From: Chlorogloeopsis sp. ULAP01
GTDB taxonomy: Bacteria; Cyanobacteriota; Cyanobacteriia; Cyanobacteriales; Nostocaceae
DNA: 28,657 nucleotides
Assembly: GCF_030381805.1 (NCBI RefSeq)
Contig: NZ_JAUDRH010000027.1
Span: forward strand, 1 to 28,657
Direction of reading: 5' to 3'
Shown here piece after piece: positions 1 to 7,996 of this stretch; within the stretch, counting starts at the first letter, position 1, and each line of letters starts with the position of its first letter. The notes beneath the pieces were generated by a model, which was not told the DNA's origin, made no database searches, and was given only the letters and a program-made list of their open reading frames with translations. The translations under genes and the position numbers were made by a program.

Positions 1-180
1 GCGTTCCCTCCGGGTACCCGGAGGGTGGACGGGTTCCCCGGCATAAAGGAGCCAGTGCGCCCTTGCGGGTTAAGCGCGTTGTAGACGCCCTCCGGGCGGC
101 TTCCCGCAGGGTAGCACCCTGGCGTCACCTGGCGTCGGGATAAGCGCGTCGAGTGCGACTGCCGTGCGGGTTTAGAAGAT
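1..180. repeat. GC-rich palindromic repeat element
   Basis: This stretch is far richer in G+C than the rest of the window. It contains a perfect 20-bp palindrome at 6-25 (half-site CCCTCCGGGT), a CAGGGT/ACCCTG hairpin at 107-121 with a 3-base loop, an imperfect CGCCC/GGGCG hairpin near 86-98, and the direct repeat TAAGCGCGT at 71-79 and 141-149. No plausible protein is encoded. It resembles the interspersed GC-rich intergenic repeats of Nostocales genomes; that family assignment is from memory, not from a search. Confidence 0.55.
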
Positions 181-223
181 AAATTATCCGTTTGAACGGC
201 AAGATTATCAATAAAACCCGCCC

Positions 224-251
224 CTACTAACCACTATCCACTAACCACTAA
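224..251. repeat. Heptamer tandem repeat (STRR type)
   Basis: Four consecutive heptamers follow the pattern CTACTAA, CCACTAT, CCACTAA, CCACTAA. The unit is the reverse complement of the GTTAGTG repeat at 1797-1824, so the same unit lies on both sides of the cobM/flavin-reductase pair. Short tandemly repeated repetitive sequences of 7 bp are known in heterocystous cyanobacteria. Confidence 0.7.
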
Positions 252-254
252 CCC

Positions 255-286
255 AATAAAAAATGCCCCAGAGTTTTCTCCAGGGC
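255..286. terminator. Hairpin with A/T tract upstream of cobM
   Basis: GCCCCAGAG at 265-273 and CTCCAGGGC at 278-286 pair at 7 of 9 positions around a TTTT loop. Read on the minus strand the hairpin is followed by a T-rich run (264-255), as in an intrinsic terminator, but no minus-strand gene ends here. A second hairpin, CCTCTA (312-317)/TAGAGG (325-330), and a third, CTGAG (348-352)/CTCAG (358-362) followed by A and T runs, lie between it and cobM. Together they may form a structured leader or attenuator. No known riboswitch is recognisable. Confidence 0.3.
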
Positions 287-398
287 TTAACCAGGGTGCA
301 TCTACCAATCACCTCTACTAGATATAGAGGGTTTATCCGGAAAGATACTGAGAAAAACTCAGAAAAATTTTTTGAAAAGATTAATTTCTGCTGGAAAT

Positions 399-1229
399 AT
401 GCGTAAATATACTAAAGATTTAAGTAATGATAATTATCTTGATTGCCTAAAACCATCTGTGTATATTGTGGGAGCAGGGCCAGGCGATCCAGATTTATTA
501 ACCATTAAGGCACAGAAACTGCTAATGGCTGCGGATGTAGTTTTATTTGCTGATTCTCTCGTGCCACAACAGATTTTAGAATTTTGTCGGGAAGACGCGG
601 AAATCATTCGGACAGCAAACAAGACTTTAGAAGAAATATTGCCGATGATGATAGAACGGGTGCGATCGCAAAAGTCTGTCGTCCGTCTTCACTCTGGTGA
701 TCCCAGTCTCTATAGTGCTATCCACGAGCAAATGCAACTGCTAGCTGAAGCAGAAATTCCCTTTGAAGTCGTTCCCGGTATTAGCGCCTTTCAAGCTGCC
801 GCCGCCAAACTGAAAGTAGAACTGACTGTTCCCGGTTTAGTTCAAACTATTATTCTCAGCCGCATCAGTGGACGCACAGAAGTCCCCCCCAAGGAGGAAT
901 TAGCTTCCCTCGCTGCCCATCAGGCAAGCCTGTGCCTATACCTGAGCGCTCGCCACATTGAAGCAACCCAAGCCAAATTACTGGAACATTATCCAGCTGA
1001 TACTCCTGTGGCAATTTGCTTCCGTTTGGGCTGGCCTGATGAAAAAATATGGATTGTCCCTCTCAATCAAATGGCAGATTGTACTCAAAAAGAAAAGTTA
1101 ATTCGCACCACGCTTTATGTAATTAGTCCTGCATTAACAGAAGCAACAGCGCATTTACCAAGTATGGGCGTAGCGCGATCGCGTTTATATCATCCCGAAC
1201 ACAGCCATATATTTCGTCCTAGAGGATAA
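399..1229 (+). CDS. cobM: Precorrin-4 C11-methyltransferase
   Basis: The protein uses S-adenosylmethionine to methylate C-11 of precorrin-4 (or the cobalt form) in corrin ring synthesis for vitamin B12. The N-terminal part has the tetrapyrrole methylase signature VYIVGAGPGDPDLLT, and further conserved blocks follow (RLHSGDPSLYSA, then VVPGISAFQAAAA). The length of 276 residues fits the family. The reading frame also opens at a TTG at 372, nine codons upstream, but that TTG lies inside a small hairpin/T-tract. The ATG at 399 is therefore preferred, although neither start has a clear Shine-Dalgarno site. The C-terminal extension after about residue 245 (ending HPEHSHIFRPRG) is typical of cyanobacterial versions as far as I recall. 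The next gene on the same strand begins 70 bp downstream and could be co-transcribed. No cobalamin riboswitch is visible upstream. Confidence 0.93.
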   Translation: MRKYTKDLSNDNYLDCLKPSVYIVGAGPGDPDLLTIKAQKLLMAADVVLFADSLVPQQILEFCREDAEIIRTANKTLEEILPMMIERVRSQKSVVRLHSGDPSLYSAIHEQMQLLAEAEIPFEVVPGISAFQAAAAKLKVELTVPGLVQTIILSRISGRTEVPPKEELASLAAHQASLCLYLSARHIEATQAKLLEHYPADTPVAICFRLGWPDEKIWIVPLNQMADCTQKEKLIRTTLYVISPALTEATAHLPSMGVARSRLYHPEHSHIFRPRG

Positions 1230-1299
1230 ATCAGATGCCTGCTTTTCAGTTCCCGCTGTTCGATACACTTAGCAATGGAACACTTAAGTAGATTAATTT

Positions 1300-1779
1300 A
1301 TGCTCGACGAACAGGCTAAAAAAACGATGCTACAGAAAATTCCCCACGGATTGTATATATGTGGTGTCAAAGATGGGGAAGAAGTCAACGGTTTCACTCT
1401 TAGCTGGTTAATGCAAGCTTCATTTAAGCCTCCCTTAGTCGTAATTTGTGTCAATCAAAATTCCATATCCCATCAAATGATTAAAAATAGCGGCTTCTTT
1501 GCTGTCAGCTTTTTGGAAGAAGGACAAAAAGACTTAGCGCAAAAGTTCTTCAAGCAGATGCGCCGGGTTGGTAATAAATTTGAGGATGTAGAATTTTATC
1601 TGGGCAAAACTGGCTGTCCGATTATTTCGGACTCCTTGGGATACATTGAGTGTCAGGTTGTCGATGTAGTGGCTCGTGGCGATCACACTATCTTTGTTGG
1701 TGAAGTCACATCTGCTGGCGTTCACCGTGAAGGTAAACAGATGTTACTGGAAACTACAGGCTGGCAGTATGGTGGCTAA
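1300..1779 (+). CDS. Flavin reductase-like (FMN-binding split-barrel) protein
   Basis: This 159-residue protein is a single flavin reductase-like domain. The opening IPHGLYICG, the VNGFTLSWLMQASFKPPLVV segment and SGFFAVSFL match the FMN-binding split barrel found in HpaC-type reductases and at the C terminus of cyanobacterial flavodiiron proteins. It has no flavodoxin or diiron domain, so it is a stand-alone module that probably binds FMN and reduces or uses flavin; the partner and substrate cannot be told. The ATG at 1300 begins where family members begin. It lies 70 bp after cobM on the same strand, a possible but unproven operon. The spacer after the stop contains heptamer repeats. Confidence 0.8.
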   Translation: MLDEQAKKTMLQKIPHGLYICGVKDGEEVNGFTLSWLMQASFKPPLVVICVNQNSISHQMIKNSGFFAVSFLEEGQKDLAQKFFKQMRRVGNKFEDVEFYLGKTGCPIISDSLGYIECQVVDVVARGDHTIFVGEVTSAGVHREGKQMLLETTGWQYGG

Positions 1780-1796
1780 ATAGATAGGAGTTAGTA

Positions 1797-1825
1797 GTTA
1801 GTGGTTAGTGGTTAGTGGTTAGTGG
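1797..1825. repeat. Heptamer tandem repeat GTTAGTG x4
   Basis: Four exact copies of GTTAGTG run from 1797 to 1824, preceded by a degenerate copy. The following bases to about 1911 are a pyrimidine-rich tract built from variants of CTCCTGGTGCT and CCTTGTCCC. This type of spacer recurs at 4020-4170, 9602-9730 and 17213-17332. Confidence 0.8.
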
Positions 1826-1911
1826 TTTCTCCCCCTCTGCTCCTGGTGCTCCTGGTGCTTCCTTGTCCCTGTGTCCCCTTGTCTCCCACTCTCCTTGTCC
1901 CCGTGTCCTCT

Positions 1912-2982
1912 TCATTCCCCTCTCCCTAGCCCCTGTTCAAGATTGAGCAGCGCTTCTTTACGACTAACTCCCCAGCGGTAACCTCCTAAACCACCATCTT
2001 TTTGAACTACGCGATGGCAAGGAATAACTAGTGCAACGGGGTTAGTAGCACAAGCTCTTGCTACAGCCCGTACAGATTTTGGTTGCGCGATCGCATTGGC
2101 AATGTCACTATAGCTAGCTGTGGTTCCGATTGGTATTTTTCGTAAAGCCTCCCAAACTAGAAGTTGAAATGCAGTAGCTTGCACGTCTAGGGGTAGATTG
2201 GGACAAATGCTTCTTCCACTGAGGTAGTCCACTAAAGCCTGAGTCCAAGCATAAAGCTCATCGTCACCAGACTGGAGTGATGCACCTGCAAACTCTTGTT
2301 TTAACTCCTCTAGTAGTGCTGTTGCTGTTTCCCCCAGCCGTACACAGCATAAACCCCTTGTAGTGGCTGCTACTAATATTTCTCCAAGAGGCGAAGAGGC
2401 GATCGCATAACGAATAGTCTCGCCCTGGCCATGTTTTTGATAGGAAGCTGGTGTCATACCTAACTGTTGCGGTGCTTTTTCGTAAAGACGGCTACTTGCT
2501 CCATACCCAGTTTCATAAAGTGCATTAGCGATCGTATCCCCTTGTTTCAAGCGTTTTTTAAATCTTTCCATTCGGCAAACATCTGCATATTGAAATGGCG
2601 TTACACCAGTCATCCGCTTGAATATTCTTTGCAAATGCGTGGGACTTGTGGACACATGAGCGCCTAATTCAGCAAGTGTAGGGATATGCTCTGTTTGCGC
2701 TTCAATGTAACGACAAGTTGCCAACACTTTAGCATAGGCAGAATTTGGTGCTATTGAATATTGTGGTTGACAGCGCTTGCACGCTCGATAACCTACTGCT
2801 TCAGCTTCTTGAGACTCTCTAAAGAAGGTAATCTGATTGCGCTTAGGTTTGCGACTAGGGCAACTTGGGCGGCAGTAGATGCAAGTGGAGCGTACACCAT
2901 AGAAAAACACTCCATCAAAACTTGTGTCTCGACTATTGATAGCCTGCCAAAGAATTTCTTCAGATAATGAAACTTGCTGCAT
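1912..2982 (-). CDS. ada: Ada: methylphosphotriester/O6-methylguanine-DNA methyltransferase and transcriptional activator
   Basis: This bifunctional repair protein takes methyl groups from DNA phosphotriesters and from O6-methylguanine, and when methylated it activates adaptive-response genes. Domain order: an N-terminal zinc domain with Cys37, Cys41, Cys68 and Cys71 (Cys37 lies in YCRPSC, matching the phosphotriester acceptor Cys38 of E. coli Ada); an AraC-type helix-turn-helix region at about 85-180; and a C-terminal alkyltransferase with the PCHRV motif, where Cys322 is the acceptor for O6-methylguanine. The length of 356 matches E. coli Ada (354). All reactive cysteines are present, so it should be active. 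It starts 36 bp after the stop of the EamA transporter gene on the same strand, suggesting joint transcription. Family members usually control their own operon; no Ada box was identified here. Confidence 0.95.
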   Translation of the reverse strand: MQQVSLSEEILWQAINSRDTSFDGVFFYGVRSTCIYCRPSCPSRKPKRNQITFFRESQEAEAVGYRACKRCQPQYSIAPNSAYAKVLATCRYIEAQTEHIPTLAELGAHVSTSPTHLQRIFKRMTGVTPFQYADVCRMERFKKRLKQGDTIANALYETGYGASSRLYEKAPQQLGMTPASYQKHGQGETIRYAIASSPLGEILVAATTRGLCCVRLGETATALLEELKQEFAGASLQSGDDELYAWTQALVDYLSGRSICPNLPLDVQATAFQLLVWEALRKIPIGTTASYSDIANAIAQPKSVRAVARACATNPVALVIPCHRVVQKDGGLGGYRWGVSRKEALLNLEQGLGRGE

Positions 2983-3018
2983 TTTATACTCTATCCTTCC
3001 GCTATTTGTCGTCTTGGT

Positions 3019-3933
3019 TCAAATTTCTGAAGTCGGATGCCATAGACGAGAAATCAACCTTCCATCAATTACGGCAAGGCTAGCAAAAATTAACACCATG
3101 CCTCCAAATTCAGTCCATTGCAGTTGCTCGCCCAGAACAAATATGCCTAAAACCAAAGCGCTAATTGGTATTAAAAATGTTACTAATAATAGGTTAGTTG
3201 CACCTGCTACAGCTAAGATACGAAAATATATTAAGTAAGCAATTGCCGTACTGAATAAAGACAATCCCAGCACAGCTAATTTAGTAACAGTACTCAAATG
3301 TAAAGTCCAAGGGCGATCTACCAGCAATACTAGCGGCAAGAGCAGAATTGTTGTACTTAGTAGCATTCCTACCGCGGTGACAGTAGCAGGCAAAGTTTTG
3401 AAACGACGACCGTAGATTCCCGCACAACCGTAGGAGCAAGCAGCACCTAAAATAGCTAATTGTCCAAGACTATTTAGACTCAGCCCATGTAATGTATTTA
3501 GTCCAATCAATACAATGACACCACATAATCCCAAAAAAACTCCAACTAAACGGTTAGGTGTCAGACGCTCATCTTGAGTAAAAAAGTGAGCTAGCAAAAT
3601 TGTGAATAAAGGTGTTGTTGCGTTGAGAATCGCAGCGAGGCTACTGTTAATTTGGGTTTGTCCCCAAACAATCAAGCTAAATGGGATGAGGTTATTCAAT
3701 GCTCCCATCACCAAAAATTCACGCCACAAGCTCAAAGAAGCAGGCATTCGTTTCCTACTGATAAAGACAAAGATAGTCAGTGCGATCGCAGCTAAACTAA
3801 CCCTGTATAAAACAACTGTAAGTGGTGGCAAATCTTTAAGAGCAATTTTAATCAAAAAGAATGAGCCACCCCACAATACAGAAAGGGTGATGAGAAGTAG
3901 CCACTCTGAAATGCCCATTGAGAGTTTTTGCAT
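3019..3933 (-). CDS. EamA/DMT-family transporter
   Basis: This 304-residue inner-membrane protein has about ten hydrophobic segments in two tandem EamA halves. The first half carries the family hallmark LSVLWGGSFFLIKIAL near the N terminus. The second begins near LGAACSYGCAGIYGRR and ends in VLIFASLAVI. DMT members export amino acids, nucleosides or other small metabolites; the substrate cannot be read from the sequence. The ATG at 3933 is used; a second ATG five codons in (3918) is equally possible. It is the upstream gene of a probable two-gene unit with ada (36-bp gap), an association that may be only transcriptional. Confidence 0.88.
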   Translation of the reverse strand: MQKLSMGISEWLLLITLSVLWGGSFFLIKIALKDLPPLTVVLYRVSLAAIALTIFVFISRKRMPASLSLWREFLVMGALNNLIPFSLIVWGQTQINSSLAAILNATTPLFTILLAHFFTQDERLTPNRLVGVFLGLCGVIVLIGLNTLHGLSLNSLGQLAILGAACSYGCAGIYGRRFKTLPATVTAVGMLLSTTILLLPLVLLVDRPWTLHLSTVTKLAVLGLSLFSTAIAYLIYFRILAVAGATNLLLVTFLIPISALVLGIFVLGEQLQWTEFGGMVLIFASLAVIDGRLISRLWHPTSEI

Positions 3934-4229
3934 ATCGATTATCTCAATAACTTTCTCAGTGACCCTAGATTAGGCGTATTTCCAGATTGACTTCTATCCG
4001 ATCCTTGCGATCAAACTAGGGATTAGGGACAAGGGACTAGGTAAAGAAGCACCAGGGGCTTCAGGAGCAGACTGGAAGATTGAAAAACTGGAACTTCGAG
4101 ATTAGAAGCTCAACTTTCACCCTCAGAAGCTTAATCTCCTTGTCTCCGCGTCAGGTGTGTCTCCTTGTCCTCTTCTTCTGTGCCTCTACGGTTCGATAAA
4201 CTTAACAGTGTCGAATCAGAAAAATTATT

Positions 4230-4583
4230 ATGCCGTTAATTAAAGTTCAAACTTCTGTATCTACACCAGAAAAAACTGAAGTTGAAGCAATGCTTAAAGG
4301 CTTGTCAGCCAAATTAGCTAAACATACGGGAAAACCAGAATCTTATGTCATGACAACTTTTGAGGGTGAGGTTCCCATGACTTTTGCTGGAACTACAGAT
4401 CCAGTTTGCTACATAGAAATTAAAAGTGTTGGCACAATGAAGCCAGATCAAACTCAAGCGATGAGTCAAGACTTTTGCCAGGAAGTGAATCAAAAGCTGG
4501 GTGTACCCAAAAATCGAATTTATATTGAGTTTGCTGATGCCAAAGGCTTTATGTGGGGGTGGAATGGCACAACCTTTGGTTGA
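4230..4583 (+). CDS. MIF/phenylpyruvate tautomerase-family protein
   Basis: This 117-residue protein belongs to the macrophage migration inhibitory factor family of the tautomerase superfamily. It begins MPLIKV, so that after removal of Met the N-terminal proline (Pro2) is free to act as the catalytic base. The internal stretch ESYVMTTFEG and the C-terminal YIEFADAKGFMWGWNGTTFG are typical of MIF homologues. Family members form trimers and convert keto and enol forms of phenylpyruvate-like compounds. The cyanobacterial physiological substrate is not established. It is convergent with glsA: the two stop codons are separated by only 7 bp. Confidence 0.92.
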   Translation: MPLIKVQTSVSTPEKTEVEAMLKGLSAKLAKHTGKPESYVMTTFEGEVPMTFAGTTDPVCYIEIKSVGTMKPDQTQAMSQDFCQEVNQKLGVPKNRIYIEFADAKGFMWGWNGTTFG

Positions 4584-4590
4584 TAGGGTT

Positions 4591-5559
4591 TTAATTGCAT
4601 TTGCTATGGGAACACTCAAATAAGTGCAAACCAAAATGCTGGGAAAGTTCCTCACACACTTTTACCCCTCGCACGCTATTACCACGTGAGTCTAGTCGGG
4701 GTGAAAACACTGCTATTCCCATTTGATTCGGAACTACGGCGATAATCCCACCAGAAACACCACTTTTGGCAGGAAGACCAACTTTGTAAGCCCATTCGCC
4801 TGCAAAATTATACATTCCGCAAGTGTACATGACGCTGAGAATATCTTTGATATAACGGCTATCAACTGCTTGTTCTTTTGCGATCGGATTGATGCCTTTA
4901 TTAGCTAAAGTTGCTGCCATCACTGCTAAGTCGTGGCAATTTACCATTACAGCACACTGCTGGAAGTAAAGATCTAATGCTTCATCTATTGGTTCATCAA
5001 TCATGCCGAAGTTGAGCATGAGGTGCGCCATTGCCCGGTTGCGATGTCCGGTGGTGCGCTCGGATGTAAATACCGCTATATCAACAAATACATCATGACT
5101 AATGTATCTGCGGAACATATCTAACATCCGGTTGAGACGTTCACTAGCACCAAACCCCTTGATCAAACTGGTGGTGGCGATCGCTCCCGCATTCACCATT
5201 GGGTTGTAAGGTCGCTTTGATTGCTCATCCAATACAATGGCGTTGAATACATCTCCTGTAGGTTCTACACCAACTCTAGTCAATATATAATCTCGCCCGT
5301 GATCATCTAGTGCTAATCCATACACAAACACTTTAGATATCGATTGAATCGTAAATAGCTGGTTATAATCTCCAACTTCATAAACTTCACCATTAACGGT
5401 GGCTATACAAATACTAAAAGCATCTGGGTTTACCTTTGCTAGTTCTGGGATGTAGTCTGCTACCGCACCCTCTTGCTCTGACTTGTACTTGTCATGCAAG
5501 TCATCTAGAAAAGATTGAAGTGGCAATGAGGCTATCTGTAAATCTTCTTGGTTGGCCAT
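4591..5559 (-). CDS. glsA: Glutaminase (GlsA, serine beta-lactamase-like fold)
   Basis: The enzyme hydrolyses L-glutamine to glutamate and ammonia in the cytoplasm. The catalytic Ser-X-X-Lys pair is visible as Ser73-Ile-Ser-Lys76 in TIQSISKVF. The family blocks YNPMVNAGAIATTSLI, RNRAMAHLM, AVMAATLANKG and LPAKSGVSGGI are all present, and the length of 322 residues is normal for the bacterial type (about 305-330). It starts at the ATG at 5559. The gene faces the large AT-rich intergenic region (5560-6557), which presumably holds its promoter; no NtcA site of the form GTA-N8-TAC was found there by eye. Confidence 0.95.
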   Translation of the reverse strand: MANQEDLQIASLPLQSFLDDLHDKYKSEQEGAVADYIPELAKVNPDAFSICIATVNGEVYEVGDYNQLFTIQSISKVFVYGLALDDHGRDYILTRVGVEPTGDVFNAIVLDEQSKRPYNPMVNAGAIATTSLIKGFGASERLNRMLDMFRRYISHDVFVDIAVFTSERTTGHRNRAMAHLMLNFGMIDEPIDEALDLYFQQCAVMVNCHDLAVMAATLANKGINPIAKEQAVDSRYIKDILSVMYTCGMYNFAGEWAYKVGLPAKSGVSGGIIAVVPNQMGIAVFSPRLDSRGNSVRGVKVCEELSQHFGLHLFECSHSKCN

Positions 5560-6557
5560 GAAGCTAAGAATTTGAGTGTGAATGATTACGCCTTCTTTAC
5601 TACACTAGGCTACTTGTTGTGTTTAATTACCGTGGTGACAAAATCATCGAATCACACCAGCAAATATAAGTAATTTTTGAAATGAGTGATATTCATTACT
5701 AATGTAAAAAATGCTTCCTTAAATAAACGCCACTCTAGAACTATATTTTTAGACACATTGTATTTTATTTGACTCAAAATCCTGTATTCATTGTGTTACT
5801 GTAAAAAGTTCGTGTATTAACTATGTTGTCATAATTGCTACGACTTCTTGTGCTAAATTCCAGCTTCTGAGTCGGCAATATATTTCAGTGAACTGCTGCC
5901 TCTGACAATGTTTTGGGAGGAAAATTTTCCCTGGATGTGTTCCCAGTCTCTAGGCTATAAATTAGTGATGGCAAGAACTGCATTCACTCAGCGCTATTTA
6001 AGTATGACTAAAATAGTGATTTCATCCATCCAGATTTATGATGAGCAATCTTTCTCTAACTTCAAGATTTAACATTTAGTTATATTTTTTATACTTAGTA
6101 ATAAAAAATACTTATAATTATTTTATATTTGCGAGAAAATATTTTAAGTATAATTACTCTACGTAAGTAATGATTTTGTCATGAGAGTAATCAACAGCAC
6201 CAGATATCATTAAAGGGCTTTTTCGGCAAGGTAAATATAGCACGTAATTGATTTAAATACCAAATATTATTAAGGTTTACTAATAAAATTTCTAATCCAT
6301 CAAAAAAAGTGTTACCAAAGCAAAATCCGCTTTTGAGCAAGGTTTTACCCCTGAAATTCAAACTTAATTTTGATAAATTTACCTATTCTTACGCTAAAAC
6401 CCTGATCCCCAACCTCAAAAGTTCATGTTAGTCTGTTGCAGTTACAAAGCAAAAAGTGAAAGCGGAACGAGTTCGGTTGTTGGGCAAAGTCACTCTAGTA
6501 GTACAAACCCCACGAATCATGAAATCTCTGTTCTACAGTTGCTTTAATATTGGACGC
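5560..6557. other. AT-rich intergenic region between glsA and rlpA
   Basis: About 1 kb between two divergent genes contains no open frame of credible length; the longest ATG frames I could follow are about 25 codons. It is strongly A+T-rich, especially at 6070-6160 and 6230-6310, where runs of TTTAT/ATTAA resemble promoter DNA. It must hold the promoters of both flanking genes. No RNA gene, tRNA or obvious long repeat was recognised. A small regulatory RNA cannot be excluded. Confidence 0.5.
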
Positions 6558-7667
6558 ATGAATCAAAAACATTTGTGGACTGTTGTCGCTGTTGTTAGCA
6601 CCGTTTTGGGGACACCGTTTATTGGACGTTCTGAAACGACACAAAAGACAGCTCAAGCCTCTCCTACCCAACCTTCTGGTGATGTGGTCAAAGTGGGAGA
6701 ATATAAATCCCCAACAGCGAATCCTGTTTCTAATGCGGCTCTGATCGCAAAGATTCACACGCATGAAATGGCAGGTCGCCCGGCGGCAACTCTCTATATC
6801 CGCGATATCCCCGTTCTCACCTTTACAGGCAACAAGCCAGTAGCCAGCACAGAAACGAAAGTTGGTGAAATCGCTAATGTTAACGGGGTATACAAAACTC
6901 TTGATCCCAGCAGCGCTACCAAGGTAGCAACAACTGGTGGAACAGTTCCAGTTGTTGGCAATCAAGCAAACTCTGCTCAAAACGACCCAGTGCAAAGAGC
7001 TAGTGTAGTAGCAGCGAAAGTCAACCAGTTAGTCCAGGACAAAGTGGACGCTGGCAAGATTACTGTCAGTTGGAGAGCAAAAGATGCATCTACAGCAGCA
7101 TCAGTAAGCCAAAATAAAAGTCTAGCTGCTCAGGCTTCGGCTAACGGTCGTTTTGTTGTTAAAGCCAATAACAAAGAACTCGTAGAAATTAATGAGAATA
7201 CGCGGTTAGCAGATACGACTAAAGATTTGGCACAAGACGCACTACAAGTAACCAATCGACTGCGCAGACTCATAGGTAACGCATCTCCCTTAAATGAAAT
7301 TGCCGACTTACCGCAAGTGCGCGTACCTATGTCAATACCAAAGTTGCCACAGAAAGTAGCAGGACAAGTACTTGCTAGCTTCAGAGGCATAGCTTCCTTT
7401 TATGGCTACGATTTTGCTGGCAATCGTACTGCTACAGGTGAGAGGTTCAATCCAGAGGCAATGACAGCTGCCCATCGCAGCTTACCCTTTGGAACGCGAG
7501 TACGTGTTACCAACACCCGCAATGGTCGTTCCGTTGTTGTACGCATTAATGATAGAGGGCCATTCATTCGTGGTCGAGTTATTGACCTTTCCACGGGTGC
7601 AGCGAGGGTTTTGGGAATGATAGGTAGCGGACTTGCACCAGTCAGAATAGAAGTCTTGGGCAGGTAA
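6558..7667 (+). CDS. rlpA: RlpA-family septal lytic transglycosylase (double-psi beta-barrel)
   Basis: This is an exported peptidoglycan-cleaving protein. Its C-terminal double-psi beta-barrel (about residues 275-365) has Glu295, His306 and Asp332. Their spacing (11 and 26 residues) is the same as that of catalytic E120, H131 and D157 of Pseudomonas RlpA, so activity on naked glycan strands is likely. The N terminus from Met1 (MNQKHLWTVVAVVSTVLG) reads as a signal peptide. The roughly 240 residues between are low-complexity and unlike known domains. The same frame also opens at GTG 6456 and ATG 6519, but these would place 34 or 13 residues before the hydrophobic segment, so 6558 is preferred; no start has a good ribosome site. 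There is no lipobox cysteine, unlike E. coli RlpA, so it is probably not a lipoprotein. Confidence 0.88.
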   Translation: MNQKHLWTVVAVVSTVLGTPFIGRSETTQKTAQASPTQPSGDVVKVGEYKSPTANPVSNAALIAKIHTHEMAGRPAATLYIRDIPVLTFTGNKPVASTETKVGEIANVNGVYKTLDPSSATKVATTGGTVPVVGNQANSAQNDPVQRASVVAAKVNQLVQDKVDAGKITVSWRAKDASTAASVSQNKSLAAQASANGRFVVKANNKELVEINENTRLADTTKDLAQDALQVTNRLRRLIGNASPLNEIADLPQVRVPMSIPKLPQKVAGQVLASFRGIASFYGYDFAGNRTATGERFNPEAMTAAHRSLPFGTRVRVTNTRNGRSVVVRINDRGPFIRGRVIDLSTGAARVLGMIGSGLAPVRIEVLGR

Positions 7668-7996
7668 ATTGAACCATGAGTTAGTTGTTTGGTGATTTTT
7701 ATAGTCCTCCAGACAAGGCAGATGGCAGAAGGAAAGGAATAATGTTTTTAGAAAAGCATGATTAGCCTTGTCCAAACTGGGTTTAAAACCCTCACTAAAT
7801 ATGCAGATTTAGTAGGTTTTTAATTTAGATGAGGTCTGTAGACGCAAAGCGGATAGAAGCAGGTATCTCCATCTAATTACCTTCTGCCTTCTGCCTCCGT
7901 ACTTCTTTCTTTAAATCCCCTGGTTGATAGTCTCTTCGGTGCGTTTTCAGATATAAACTAACTGGGGAGAGCAACAGAAAGACTAGGGGTATTTTT
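7668..7996. other. Spacer between rlpA and panC/cmk
   Basis: These 329 bases hold the probable rlpA terminator (7785-7821) and otherwise only short low-complexity pieces such as CCTTCTGCCTTCTGCCTCC at about 7881-7900. No gene is seen. A promoter for panC/cmk is expected at about 7900-7990 but cannot be placed with confidence. Confidence 0.5.
7785..7821 (+). terminator. Probable intrinsic terminator after rlpA
   Basis: An inverted repeat ACTAAAT (7794-7800)/ATTTAGT (7807-7813) with a 6-base loop is extended by AAAACC (7785-7790)/GGTTTT (7815-7820) around a small bulge, and ends in a T-rich tail. It lies about 120 bp after the rlpA stop. The A-tract on the other side would let it act in both directions. 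Confidence 0.6.

Noticed and set aside
1..398. Cobalamin riboswitch before cobM
   Set aside because: No recognisable B12 box or the expected set of helices; only simple hairpins are seen.
5560..6455. NtcA binding site for glsA
   Set aside because: All GTA triplets were checked by eye for TAC eight bases later; the closest case near 6148 has a spacing of nine.
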